Notes under the pieces: generated by a model | Told to the model about the DNA's origin: nothing | The model's input: the letters and a program-made list of their open reading frames with translations, nothing else | The model's database searches: none | Origin: Christensenella sp. | GTDB lineage: Bacteria > Bacillota > Clostridia > Christensenellales > UBA3700 | NCBI GenBank assembly: GCA_022784465.1 | Contig: JALFUR010000008.1 | Location: 1 to 64,000 of the forward strand | Reading direction: 5' to 3' | Length of the DNA stretch: 64,000 nucleotides | In this document: one piece after another, positions 20,253 through 28,730 of the stretch | How the letters are laid out: every line of letters begins with the position of its first letter | Position numbering within the stretch: the first letter of the stretch is position 1 | Program-made: the position numbers and the translations under genes

Positions 20253-20281
20253 ATTATAACATTTGCGCGCGTGAGATTCAA
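20253..20281 (-). promoter_or_regulatory. Promoter of the glg-murB-whiA-dnaE run
   Basis: On the minus strand, -35 TTGAAT (20281-20276), 17 nt spacer, -10 TATAAT (20258-20253). The start point should be near 20246, giving a leader of about 24 nt that contains the glgB ribosome site. Confidence 0.65.
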
Positions 20282-20300
20282 CAAATATATGACAAAAATG

Positions 20301-20317
20301 AACTGTTTAAACCAGTT
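20301..20317. promoter_or_regulatory. Imperfect palindrome upstream of the glg promoter
   Basis: AACTG-TTTAAA-CCAGTT is a dyad with a one-base offset, lying about 20 bp upstream of the glgB -35. It could be an activator site or chance in AT-rich DNA. Confidence 0.25.
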
Positions 20318-20352
20318 TTTTAGGGTAAATTTGACAAGAAAATAATAAAAAA

Positions 20353-20384
20353 TGTGACTTGCAATTTAGTTGCAATGAGTCACA
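20353..20384 (-). terminator. Intrinsic terminator after the sirtuin gene
   Basis: TGTGACT (20353-20359) pairs with AGTCACA (20378-20384), with an inner TTGCAA/TTGCAA stem. The minus strand continues into TTTTTTATTATT. It separates the sirtuin transcript from the glg promoter. Confidence 0.8.
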
Positions 20385-20397
20385 AAAAATAGCAGCC

Positions 20398-21117
20398 TCA
20401 AAATTGAGAGAAAATCTCGCCGAGCGAGGCATGAATTAGTAGGTCTGCTTTGTCATCAGCTGGAGTTGTTGATTTGTTTATTAAAACAAGTTTGTTGCCA
20501 TTATAGAAATCTATTAAACTTGCAGCCGGCTGAACAATTAGAGAGGTTCCTCCTACTATAAGAACATCCGCTTGTGAAATTAGTTTTATAGATTCTTTAA
20601 TCGTGCTGTTGTCTAATGGCTCTTCATATAAGACAACATCGGGCTTTACAATGCCTCCGCATTTACATTTTGGAATAGAACCGCTATTTTTTATAAACTC
20701 TGCATTATAAAATGATCCACAACTTTGACAATAATTTCTATGTATTGACCCATGTAATTCTAGTACATTTTTAGAGCCTGCGATTTGATGCAATCCATCA
20801 ATATTTTGAGTTACAATGCCTTTTAATTTTCCTTGTTTTTCTAATTGCGCTAATTTTATATGCGTTATATTTGGCTTCGCATCAAGAATAAGCATCTTGT
20901 TTTTGTAAAATCTAAAGAACTCTTCCGTGTTAGATAAATAAAAAGAATGGGATATAATTCTCTCTGGAGGATAAGCGTATTCTTGATTATACAATCCGTC
21001 AACGCTTCTAAAATCCGGAATGCCTGATTCCGTACTTACCCCTGCTCCCCCAAAGAACACTATGTTTGTAGAATTAGATATCCATTCTTTTAAAATATCA
21101 AGTTTATTATTGTCCAT
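20398..21117 (-). CDS. NAD-dependent protein deacylase, sirtuin family
   Basis: 239 residues, a compact bacterial sirtuin (CobB/SrtN type) that removes acyl groups from lysines using NAD. NAD-binding GAGVSTESGIPDFRS begins at 24; TQNIDGLHQ near 103-111; catalytic His122 in ELHGS. The zinc site is C130-x2-C133 and C151-x-C153, a CxC variant of the second pair. The C-terminal GGTSLIVQPAA closes the Rossmann fold. It follows the glucosidase gene by 19 nt and ends at a terminator. No clear ribosome site precedes the ATG. Pairing with glycan enzymes hints at acetylation control of metabolism, which is inference only. Confidence 0.9.
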   Translation of the reverse strand: MDNNKLDILKEWISNSTNIVFFGGAGVSTESGIPDFRSVDGLYNQEYAYPPERIISHSFYLSNTEEFFRFYKNKMLILDAKPNITHIKLAQLEKQGKLKGIVTQNIDGLHQIAGSKNVLELHGSIHRNYCQSCGSFYNAEFIKNSGSIPKCKCGGIVKPDVVLYEEPLDNSTIKESIKLISQADVLIVGGTSLIVQPAASLIDFYNGNKLVLINKSTTPADDKADLLIHASLGEIFSQF

Positions 21118-21136
21118 TTTTATTACTTGTATAGAC

Positions 21137-22837
21137 TTATTCCTCTATTTCAAATACTGTAGCTTCAAATGGTTTTAGTGTGTAATTTTGCAATGTTAAA
21201 GTATTAATCTCATCATAATTACTTATAGCAATGCTAGATGTTTTACATACAAGTCCTTGTGGTACTTTAAATTTGATTTCCTTGTTTTTAAAGTTACAAA
21301 CAACAAAATATGACTTGTTTTGAAGCTTCCTTTGATATACAAACAAATCCTTGCTTTTTTCATAATATGGAATATAACTTCCCTTTATGATTATTTCTTT
21401 TCCTTTTCTAAAAGCAATAAACTTTTTGTAGAAATTTAAGATACTATTTGGATCTTCTTCACTTGCTTTTACGTTTATTTGTTTATAGTTTGGATTGATA
21501 TACATCCAAGGCGTTGCGGTTGAGAAACCAGCATTTTCAGAATCGTTCCATTGCATAGGTGTTCTAGCGTGATCTCTTGCTCTTTTCGCCATAGCTTTTC
21601 TTGCAATTGGCATTAGTGGTGGACAAACCTTTTTCATAATGCCAAAAATTCGTCTTGCCATAATATCTTTATATTCATCATCTTTTAGAACCATATTTGT
21701 CATTCCGATTTCTTGTCCTTGATAAACATATGGCGTACCTCTTTGCATTTGCATTGCAACAAGAAGCATTTTTGCAGCATACTCTTTATTCTCTTGGCAA
21801 TAGCCTACAAATCTTGGCCAGCTTCTTGGTTGATCGTGGTTTTCTAAGAACAACGTAGGTTGAGAAGTTAATGGCAAAGTTTGCCAATTTGATAAAATCT
21901 TTTTAAACTTTACTAAATTAAATTTCTTAGGAAAAACCATTAGTATTGAATCAGGAGTTGTAACATGTTCAAAAGAAAATACTGAATCTAATTCTTGTAC
22001 TGATTCGTCAATACTGTTAAATGCATCTTTAAATGTTATTCCTTGAGACTCTCCTACAGTCATTGAATCCCACTTTCCAAAAGCTTTTTGATTCAATTCA
22101 TGCATAAACTCATGATATCTTGGTCCCATACAATAATTATGCTTTCCCATAAGAGGTGCATCTTTTAATAGAGAACCATTTGGAAGATTGCCATTTTTAT
22201 CATAAACCTTTGATATGTAAGTTATAACGTCACATCTAAAGCCATCTACTCCAAGTTCAAACCAGTAATTACAAATATCTGCTACTTCTTGTCTTACCTT
22301 TGGGTTCTCCCAGTTTAAATCGGGTTGTTTCTCAGAAAACAAATGCAAATAATATTCACCTGTTAATTCATCATATTTCCAGGCAGGGCCTACGAAATTC
22401 GACATCCAGTTATTAGGAGTTTTTTTACCGTTTTTGCCTCTACCTTTTCTCCAAATATAGTAATCTCTATATGGATTATCTTTTGATTTTCTGCTTTCTT
22501 GGAACCATTTATGCTCATCAGATGTATGGTTTACAACTAAATCCATTATTAGTTTAATGCCTCTATCGTGCATACCTTTTACCATTTCTTTAAAATCATC
22601 TAATGTACCAAACTCGTCCATTATATCTCTATAATCTGATATATCATATCCATTGTCATCATTTGGTGATTTATAAATAGGAGAAAGCCATACTGCATTT
22701 ACACCTAAATCTTTTATGTAATCCAATTTTGAAATAATACCTTGTATATCTCCTATTCCATCTCCGTTAGAATCACAAAAACTTCTTGGATATATTTGAT
22801 ATACCACTGCATCTTTATACCATAATGTTTTTTCCAT
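21137..22837 (-). CDS. GH13 alpha-glucosidase, probably oligo-1,6-glucosidase
   Basis: 566 residues, normal for GH13 subfamily 31. YKDAVVYQIYPRSF start, calcium loop DSNGDGIGD 22-30, VVNHTSDEH 101-109, nucleophile Asp203 in GFRCDV, acid/base Glu263 in VGESQG, and FLENHDQPR. Val204 right after the nucleophile is the residue known to favour alpha-1,6 linkages (Thr favours alpha-1,4), so isomaltose-type substrates or glycogen limit dextrins are likely. No signal peptide, so cytoplasmic. AGGAGGG sits close to the ATG. It is first of a two-gene unit with the sirtuin, and divergent from the ABC-F gene. Confidence 0.92.
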   Translation of the reverse strand: MEKTLWYKDAVVYQIYPRSFCDSNGDGIGDIQGIISKLDYIKDLGVNAVWLSPIYKSPNDDNGYDISDYRDIMDEFGTLDDFKEMVKGMHDRGIKLIMDLVVNHTSDEHKWFQESRKSKDNPYRDYYIWRKGRGKNGKKTPNNWMSNFVGPAWKYDELTGEYYLHLFSEKQPDLNWENPKVRQEVADICNYWFELGVDGFRCDVITYISKVYDKNGNLPNGSLLKDAPLMGKHNYCMGPRYHEFMHELNQKAFGKWDSMTVGESQGITFKDAFNSIDESVQELDSVFSFEHVTTPDSILMVFPKKFNLVKFKKILSNWQTLPLTSQPTLFLENHDQPRSWPRFVGYCQENKEYAAKMLLVAMQMQRGTPYVYQGQEIGMTNMVLKDDEYKDIMARRIFGIMKKVCPPLMPIARKAMAKRARDHARTPMQWNDSENAGFSTATPWMYINPNYKQINVKASEEDPNSILNFYKKFIAFRKGKEIIIKGSYIPYYEKSKDLFVYQRKLQNKSYFVVCNFKNKEIKFKVPQGLVCKTSSIAISNYDEINTLTLQNYTLKPFEATVFEIEE

Positions 22838-22900
22838 AATCCCTCCTAGTACTCTTATATTTTATCATAATTATTAATAAGTGAATATCCTCATTTTGAT

Positions 22901-22930
22901 TTGACTATCTTTTGTCAATATCGTTAGAAT
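22901..22930 (+). promoter_or_regulatory. Promoter of the ABC-F gene, predicted leaderless
   Basis: -35 TTGACT (22901-22906), 18 nt spacer, -10 TAGAAT (22925-22930). Only 6 nt separate the -10 box from the ATG at 22937, which should place +1 on the start codon. The spacer holds GTCAA at 22914-22918, forming a TTGAC/GTCAA dyad with the -35. Confidence 0.6.
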
Positions 22931-22936
22931 AATGAC

Positions 22937-24490
22937 ATGAGTATTTTGACAATAACTGGACTAAGTCACATTTTTGATAACAAACAACTTTTTGATAATG
23001 CTTCCCTAACTGTTAACAATGGTGAGCATATTGGTGTTGTTGGACTAAATGGCGCCGGTAAATCTACTTTTATGAACATAATATCTGGAAAACTATCTCA
23101 CGATTCCGGCGAGATAAAATGGCTTAATGGAATTAGATGGGGATATTTGGATCAACAGGCAACAATTGATAGATCTTTAACAGTTATGGAATACTTAAAA
23201 ACATCCTTTCAGCACCTATATGAACTTAATGATTCACTAGAAAAAATATATGAACAAATGGGCTCTATAGAAGATATGGATGAGTTAGACAGATTAGTGC
23301 TTAAATCATCTAAAATGCAAGAAAGGCTTGAAGAGGCTAACTTCTATGATCTTGAAGCAGAAATAAAAAAAGTCGCTACAGGTTTAGGAATTCATAACTA
23401 TGGCTATGACACTTCGGTTTCTAAATTGAGTGGCGGACAACGCGCAAAATTAATGCTAGCTAAGCTATTATTACAAAAACTTGATGTAATGCTTCTAGAT
23501 GAACCAACCAATTTTTTAGATTTAGAACAAATCGAATGGCTAAACAAATATTTAAATAGCTTTAAAGGAACATTCATTTTAATTTCTCATGATACTCGTT
23601 TTTTGAATGATACATGTAAGATTATTATTAATATTGAAAATGCACAAATAGTTAAATATTGGTGCTCTTATGATGAATACTTAATTCAACACGAGCAAAA
23701 AGCACAACAATATGCAGACAACTATGAGAGACAGCAAAGAGAAATAAAGAAAATGGAAGAATATATAGCAAGAAATAAAGCTAGAGCTGCCACTGCAGGA
23801 ATGGCCAATTCAAGACAGAAAATGTTAGATAAAATTGAAATATTACAAAAGCCTATTAACGCAGAAAAGCCAACTTTTTCTTTCCCATATATTCAAGTAA
23901 TTACTCGCCATATGTTAGAAGTAAAGGATTTGCTTATTGGCTACAACAATAAGCCAATATTACCACCTATCAGTTTTTCTCTCGCATCTGATACCAAGTT
24001 ATGGATAAGAGGAACTAATGGACTTGGAAAAACAACCCTACTTAAGACTTTAATACACAAAATACCTTCTTTAGGCGGTTCTTTTGATTTCCATTTATCT
24101 TCTAAAATTAATTATGTAGAACAAGATTTAGAATTTAGATCCAATCAAATTAGTGCTACTACTTTTATGAATGAAACCTTTCCTCGTATGAATTTCAAAG
24201 AGATAAGAAACCAACTTGCGCTTGTAGGATTAAAAGGCGAACTGGCAACAAAGCCAGTGGGAAATCTATCCGGTGGAGAGCAGGTTAAAATAAAGTTGTG
24301 CTCTATTATGCAAAAAACCTCTAATATTCTCATACTTGATGAGCCAACAAACCATTTGGATGTAAACGCAAAAGATGCACTATTTGAAGCACTAGCTAGT
24401 TATCCTGGAGCAATCTTACTTGTAACGCATGAACCAGAATATGCAGAAAGAATCTGCACTGATATATTTGATATCAAGGAAGAATACTAA
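22937..24490 (+). CDS. ABC-F family ATPase (ribosome-associated, YdiF/Uup type)
   Basis: 517 residues with two ABC cassettes and no membrane segment. Walker A GLNGAGKS 36-43, signature LSGGQ 164-168, Walker B with DEPTN about 188-192; charged linker (P-site tRNA interaction motif region) about 254-306; second Walker A GTNGLGKT 359-366, LSGGE 444-448, DEPTN about 468-472. Known: ABC-F proteins act on ribosomes in translation or antibiotic protection. Which one this is cannot be told. No Shine-Dalgarno is present and the -10 box ends 6 nt before the ATG. The 3' end overlaps the convergent GH95 gene by 4 nt. Confidence 0.92.
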   Translation: MSILTITGLSHIFDNKQLFDNASLTVNNGEHIGVVGLNGAGKSTFMNIISGKLSHDSGEIKWLNGIRWGYLDQQATIDRSLTVMEYLKTSFQHLYELNDSLEKIYEQMGSIEDMDELDRLVLKSSKMQERLEEANFYDLEAEIKKVATGLGIHNYGYDTSVSKLSGGQRAKLMLAKLLLQKLDVMLLDEPTNFLDLEQIEWLNKYLNSFKGTFILISHDTRFLNDTCKIIINIENAQIVKYWCSYDEYLIQHEQKAQQYADNYERQQREIKKMEEYIARNKARAATAGMANSRQKMLDKIEILQKPINAEKPTFSFPYIQVITRHMLEVKDLLIGYNNKPILPPISFSLASDTKLWIRGTNGLGKTTLLKTLIHKIPSLGGSFDFHLSSKINYVEQDLEFRSNQISATTFMNETFPRMNFKEIRNQLALVGLKGELATKPVGNLSGGEQVKIKLCSIMQKTSNILILDEPTNHLDVNAKDALFEALASYPGAILLVTHEPEYAERICTDIFDIKEEY

Positions 24491-26667
24491 TATATTTTTT
24501 GGCTGATAATTTTATAATCCTTCCATTCAAAATCTAATTTTTTATTTCCTTTTAGATGATAGCCTGTTACCTTTCCATTTGGCCATTCTTTAGGAATAGC
24601 AGGAAGAATTTTAACATCTTGTCCATCATCATATACGAGCATTTCGAAAACTGCTGCGCTATAGCCGCAATTACCATCCATTTGATATGGAGGATGGAAA
24701 TCCCATAGATTATCATATAGATTTTCGCTAATTAAAGATGAAATCATTTTATATGCATTTGCTCCATCTTTTAATCTAGCATATAAACAAGCTTTATTTG
24801 CTTTGCTCCAACCTGGATTTAACGAACCATGTTCTCCTCTATCTTCCAAACTCACTCTAGCTGCTTGCATTAAATCTGGAGTTTTTGAATTAATATCATA
24901 ATATGGATATAATCCAAGTAAATGCGACGCATGTCTATGGTGATATTGACATCCGTGCAACTTATAAACTAGTCTTCTTAGGAATTTTGGGCCTTTCCAT
25001 TCATCTTCTGTAATCCATTCTTTTATTTGTCCCCAACTGCCAACACTTAGTGGTTTTAATTTACTGCAAACATTTTCCAAAGATTCTATAAATGCCACAT
25101 CGTCATTTAAAGTCTTTGCGGCTTCTATTGTATTTTTAAATAATGAATAGATTATTTCCTGCTCGTAAGTATTACCTTTTGTAATAGGTCCATGTTCTGG
25201 CGAATACGAAGGAGAAGAAACATATCTATCCAACTTTGAATCGTATTTTAAATTCTCTAACCAGAATTGTGCATTTCCCTTCATTGCAGAATATATTTTT
25301 TCTTTTAACACATCTTTATCTTGTGTATACAAATAATAGTTATAGCAATCTTGTAAAATCCATGAGCTAGCCGCAGGAGACCAACCCCAGTCAAAATCCC
25401 ATCCTGGACAAGTCCAACCAAATGGAGTATTTTGAGTGTGGCATACCCATCCTTTTGATACATTGTGATACATTTTTGCTGTAACTGCTCCTGGCTTTTG
25501 CATTGATGAGATATAATCTAAAAGAGGAATTGCTTCATCAAATAGTCCCGCTTGGTATACATTCCAATAGCACATTTGCAAATTTACATTTAAGTGATAA
25601 TCTGACTCCCAAGCTGGGTCTTCAATATCATTCCACACACCTTGCAAATTAGCTGGAAGCGAACCAGGTTGAGAAGAAGCAGCTATAAGATATTTTCCAT
25701 AAGCAAAAACCAACTCTTCAAGTTCAAGTTTTTCATCATTGCTTGCACTCTTATTTTTATATTTTTGTAATAATACATCAGTATTAATTTCGCTTTGATA
25801 TTCTGTTAATTCAAAAGTTTGTTTTTCAAAATTTTCTTTAGATTTTTTAACATGTCTTTCTTCAACAGTATTTTTATCATATTTAGATATTTGTCTGTCA
25901 ATTATTTGTGATGGATCTTCTCCTCTATATGATGGATACACATTTGCATAGTCTGTTGCTGCAAACAAAGAAAGAGTCGTGTTTTTAGCATTTAAAATAC
26001 TAACACCATCAGCAACTTTAATTTCTCCGTCTGTAGACAATAATAATCTCATTTCATATTTTAATTCATTATCTTCAAGAGAGCCTTTTAGCACTATTTT
26101 TTCTTGGTTGTATTCAATAATTGATCCTTTTAAATCACTTTTAACTTTAATTAAAAAAGAAGCAGGAGATGATGAAGAAAGAACTGAAACAATACAATTA
26201 TCTTCAATGGAAGCAAAATGTTTTCTTTCATAATGAATGTTATTGCTATCATAACTAACATATGAAATTGAATCATTTAAGCATAATCCTCTTTCATAGT
26301 TTTCAACATTATTATGATTTAATTCAATATAAACATTTCCAAAAGGCATAAATCCGCCATAACCATCTTTTATTCCCACCAATTGTTGTCTAAGTTTTTT
26401 GGCAGTCTTTTCGTCATTATTTTCCAATGCTTCTTGAATCTTTTTTAAACTATCATATCTATCCAAGTTTCCACCCATATAATCTGGGCGAGACTTAGCT
26501 GGGCCTCCCTTCCATAGGCTTTTTTCATTAAATTGAAGTCTTTCCGTTGTTGTCAAACCAAAGACTTTCATTCCTAAAGCTCCATTCCCAATAGGAAGCG
26601 CATTCTTTTCCCAGCCTGCATGAGAGTCTTGAGCAGGCATTCCATATTTTAAAACATATCTTTTCAT
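24487..26667 (-). CDS. GH95-family alpha-L-fucosidase (or related alpha-L-galactosidase)
   Basis: 726 residues: N-terminal beta domain from LPIGNGALGMKVFG, then an (alpha/alpha)6 barrel. Family catalytic elements are visible: N360 and N362 in HLNVNLQMCYW, candidate acid Glu491 in SYSPEHG, and Asp664 in YQMDGNCG. GH95 enzymes are inverting 1,2-alpha-L-fucosidases; some cleave alpha-L-galactose. There is no signal peptide, so it acts inside the cell on imported oligosaccharides. No Shine-Dalgarno; TATAAT ends 6 nt before the ATG. It stands alone between ABC-F (convergent, 4 nt overlap) and gap. Confidence 0.88.
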   Translation of the reverse strand: MKRYVLKYGMPAQDSHAGWEKNALPIGNGALGMKVFGLTTTERLQFNEKSLWKGGPAKSRPDYMGGNLDRYDSLKKIQEALENNDEKTAKKLRQQLVGIKDGYGGFMPFGNVYIELNHNNVENYERGLCLNDSISYVSYDSNNIHYERKHFASIEDNCIVSVLSSSSPASFLIKVKSDLKGSIIEYNQEKIVLKGSLEDNELKYEMRLLLSTDGEIKVADGVSILNAKNTTLSLFAATDYANVYPSYRGEDPSQIIDRQISKYDKNTVEERHVKKSKENFEKQTFELTEYQSEINTDVLLQKYKNKSASNDEKLELEELVFAYGKYLIAASSQPGSLPANLQGVWNDIEDPAWESDYHLNVNLQMCYWNVYQAGLFDEAIPLLDYISSMQKPGAVTAKMYHNVSKGWVCHTQNTPFGWTCPGWDFDWGWSPAASSWILQDCYNYYLYTQDKDVLKEKIYSAMKGNAQFWLENLKYDSKLDRYVSSPSYSPEHGPITKGNTYEQEIIYSLFKNTIEAAKTLNDDVAFIESLENVCSKLKPLSVGSWGQIKEWITEDEWKGPKFLRRLVYKLHGCQYHHRHASHLLGLYPYYDINSKTPDLMQAARVSLEDRGEHGSLNPGWSKANKACLYARLKDGANAYKMISSLISENLYDNLWDFHPPYQMDGNCGYSAAVFEMLVYDDGQDVKILPAIPKEWPNGKVTGYHLKGNKKLDFEWKDYKIISQKIY

Positions 26668-26673
26668 AGTTAT

Positions 26674-26702
26674 ATTATACTTTTAATAATTGTTTTTTTC
26701 TA
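26674..26702 (-). promoter_or_regulatory. Promoter of the GH95 gene, predicted leaderless
   Basis: On the minus strand, -35 TAGAAA (26702-26697), 17 nt spacer, -10 TATAAT (26679-26674). There are 6 nt to the ATG (first base at 26667) and no ribosome site. Confidence 0.6.
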
Positions 26703-26734
26703 TATCTATAATTAATAAAAAAAATTGCAATTAA

Positions 26735-26766
26735 AAACCCCTTCTACATATATGCAAAAGGGGTTT
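26735..26766 (-). terminator. Intrinsic terminator after gap
   Basis: AAACCCCTT (26735-26743) pairs with AAGGGGTTT (26758-26766). The minus strand continues through TTAATTGCAA into a long T run, about 10 nt beyond the stem. Confidence 0.7.
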
Positions 26767-26795
26767 GGATTTCTTATAAATTAAGTTCTAAACAA

Positions 26796-27860
26796 TTATT
26801 TATTTAATAATTTTGAGAAATATTTAATTGTTCTAACCATTTGGCTTGTATAAGAATTTTCATTATCATACCAAGAAACAACTTGAACTTGAGTTTTGCC
26901 ACCTTCCATTGGGATAACCATTGTTTGAGTAGCATCAAATAATGAACCATATTTCATTCCGATAACATCTGAAGAAACGATTTCATCTGTGTTATATCCG
27001 AATGATTCTGTAGCAGCAGCCTTCATAGCAGCATTGATTTCATCTTTTGTTACAGACTTGTTAACAACAGCAACTAAGATTGTTGTTGAACCTGTAGCTG
27101 TAGGAACTCTTTGTGCAGAACCGATTAATTTTCCGTTTAATTCAGGAATAACTAATCCGATAGCTTTAGCAGCACCTGTAGAGTTTGGTACGATGTTTTG
27201 AGCACCAGCTCTAGATCTTCTTAAATCTCCCTTTCTTTGTGGTCCATCAAGAATCATTTGATCTCCTGTGTAAGCATGAACTGTTGTCATGATACCAGCT
27301 TCGATTGGAGCTAAATCATTTAAAGCCTTAGCCATTGGAGCTAAGCAGTTTGTTGTACAAGAAGCAGCAGAGATAATGTTATCATTTGCTGTTAATGTTT
27401 CATGGTTAACATTGTAAACGATTGTAGGAAGATCGTTTCCAGCTGGAGCTGAAATAACAACCTTCTTAGCACCAGCATCAATATGAGCTTGAGCCTTTGC
27501 TTTTGAAGTATAGAAACCTGTACATTCCAAAACAACGTCAACGTCTAATTGACCCCATGGAAGTTCAGCAGCGTTTGCTTTTGCGTAAATTGTGATTTCC
27601 TTTCCGTCAACAATGATAGCACCTGGAACTACAACTGTCTTTCCATCTTCTGCTAATTGAGCATCCTTGAAATCTACTGTATGTCCCATTGCAACATAAT
27701 TTCCTTGCATTGTGTCATACTTTAATAAGTGAGCTAACATTTTTGGGCTTGTTAAATCGTTAATAGCTACTACATCATAACCTTCTGCTCCAAACATTTG
27801 TCTGAAAGCCAAACGACCGATACGTCCAAAACCATTAATTGCAACTCTTACATTTGCCAT
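26796..27860 (-). CDS. gap: Glyceraldehyde-3-phosphate dehydrogenase, NAD type
   Basis: Oxidises G3P to 1,3-bisphosphoglycerate in glycolysis. 354 residues, slightly longer than the usual 330-340, mainly from an insert between residues about 55 and 85. NAD-binding INGFGRIGR 8-16, catalytic Cys168 in SCTTN, His195 in [10 protein letters not shown], and [24 protein letters not shown] lies just upstream of the ATG and a consensus-like promoter sits at 27918-27946. Monocistronic: terminators lie on both sides. Confidence 0.97.
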   Translation of the reverse strand: MANVRVAINGFGRIGRLAFRQMFGAEGYDVVAINDLTSPKMLAHLLKYDTMQGNYVAMGHTVDFKDAQLAEDGKTVVVPGAIIVDGKEITIYAKANAAELPWGQLDVDVVLECTGFYTSKAKAQAHIDAGAKKVVISAPAGNDLPTIVYNVNHETLTANDNIISAASCTTNCLAPMAKALNDLAPIEAGIMTTVHAYTGDQMILDGPQRKGDLRRSRAGAQNIVPNSTGAAKAIGLVIPELNGKLIGSAQRVPTATGSTTILVAVVNKSVTKDEINAAMKAAATESFGYNTDEIVSSDVIGMKYGSLFDATQTMVIPMEGGKTQVQVVSWYDNENSYTSQMVRTIKYFSKLLNK

Positions 27861-27917
27861 AATAATATGTCCTCCAAAAATTAAAATTTATTATCTTTTT
27901 TTTATTTTTCAAAAAAT

Positions 27918-27946
27918 ATTTTAGCAATATTAAGTTTATTTAGCAA
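27918..27946 (-). promoter_or_regulatory. Promoter of gap
   Basis: On the minus strand, -35 TTGCTA (27946-27941), 17 nt spacer, -10 TAAAAT (27923-27918). A TTAAC/GTTAA inverted repeat at 27952-27967 lies just upstream and might bind a regulator. Confidence 0.6.
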
Positions 27947-28005
27947 GCGATTTAACATATAAGTTAAATAGTGTTAATTGTAATCGTATTGTTTTTAAAT
28001 AAAAA

Positions 28006-28025
28006 TGCCCTTAGACACAAGGGCA
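28006..28025 (-). terminator. Intrinsic terminator after the zinc-ribbon membrane gene
   Basis: TGCCCTT (28006-28012) pairs with AAGGGCA (28019-28025) around a 6-nt loop. The minus strand continues as TTTTTATTTAAAAAC. Confidence 0.85.
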
Positions 28026-28046
28026 CTTAATGTTTAAAGCTAAAAT

Positions 28047-28730
28047 TTAAAAATGGAATCGTTTTTTAAATTCTGCATATATAACTTCTCTTCCAAACAC
28101 GAAAGAAAATGCTATTGTTACAAATCCTATTGAAGCGCTTACTATTGATGCAATGGCATTAAACTTTAGTAGTAATACTGCAATTAACCATATTATTTCT
28201 ATTGAGCATAATACTATTGTTTGGAAAGCATATCTATACCAATTTCCGCCAATAAATACAATCATTAAAAATACAACATTTAGTATTGACAATAAAATTG
28301 GAGATATAATTCCAATCGATATATTTAAAGCATTACTCATTCCGTGAAAATAATAATGCAAAAATACAGCATTAATAAATATTATTGTCCATGTAAAAAT
28401 ACCAGATAAAATTTGCCTTGTATTGTGTGGATAAAATACATATTGTAAGATTGTTAACCATACGAAAGCCAAGCATGATGTTGCCACCAAAAATAGTGCC
28501 CAATTATGAGACATTATTGATGAAACCAAAAATGCCATTAAAATTATAGAAGTTAATCCAATAAATATATCTCTAACAAGCAATTTTACAGGTTTTTTCA
28601 ATCCCTTTTGAGGATAACTACCTGAAACCATTGGCACAGAAGCATCTACAACGTCAGTATGAGCGCCACATAAAGGACAATTTATTTGATTGTCATTCAT
28701 TTTGCAATTGCAATATTTACAAACTCTCAT
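28047..28730 (-). CDS. Zinc-ribbon multi-pass membrane protein (DUF6320-like)
   Basis: 227 residues. The N-terminus has a zinc ribbon, C4-x2-C7 and C18-x2-C21, then about six hydrophobic segments (from about residue 50 to 220) with little between them. The layout resembles DUF6320 proteins, which to my recollection often neighbour condensation/acetyltransferase-like genes; this should be checked. Function unknown. Its ATG shares a base with the stop of the upstream regulator-acyltransferase (TAATG) and it has GGAGGTG, so the two products are probably made in step. A membrane partner or substrate channel for the acyltransferase is possible but only inferred. Confidence 0.72.
   Translation of the reverse strand: MRVCKYCNCKMNDNQINCPLCGAHTDVVDASVPMVSGSYPQKGLKKPVKLLVRDIFIGLTSIILMAFLVSSIMSHNWALFLVATSCLAFVWLTILQYVFYPHNTRQILSGIFTWTIIFINAVFLHYYFHGMSNALNISIGIISPILLSILNVVFLMIVFIGGNWYRYAFQTIVLCSIEIIWLIAVLLLKFNAIASIVSASIGFVTIAFSFVFGREVIYAEFKKRFHF

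Noticed and set aside
20331..20336. TTGACA on the plus strand in the glgB-sirtuin spacer
   Set aside because: No -10 box at 16-18 nt and no plus-strand gene downstream.
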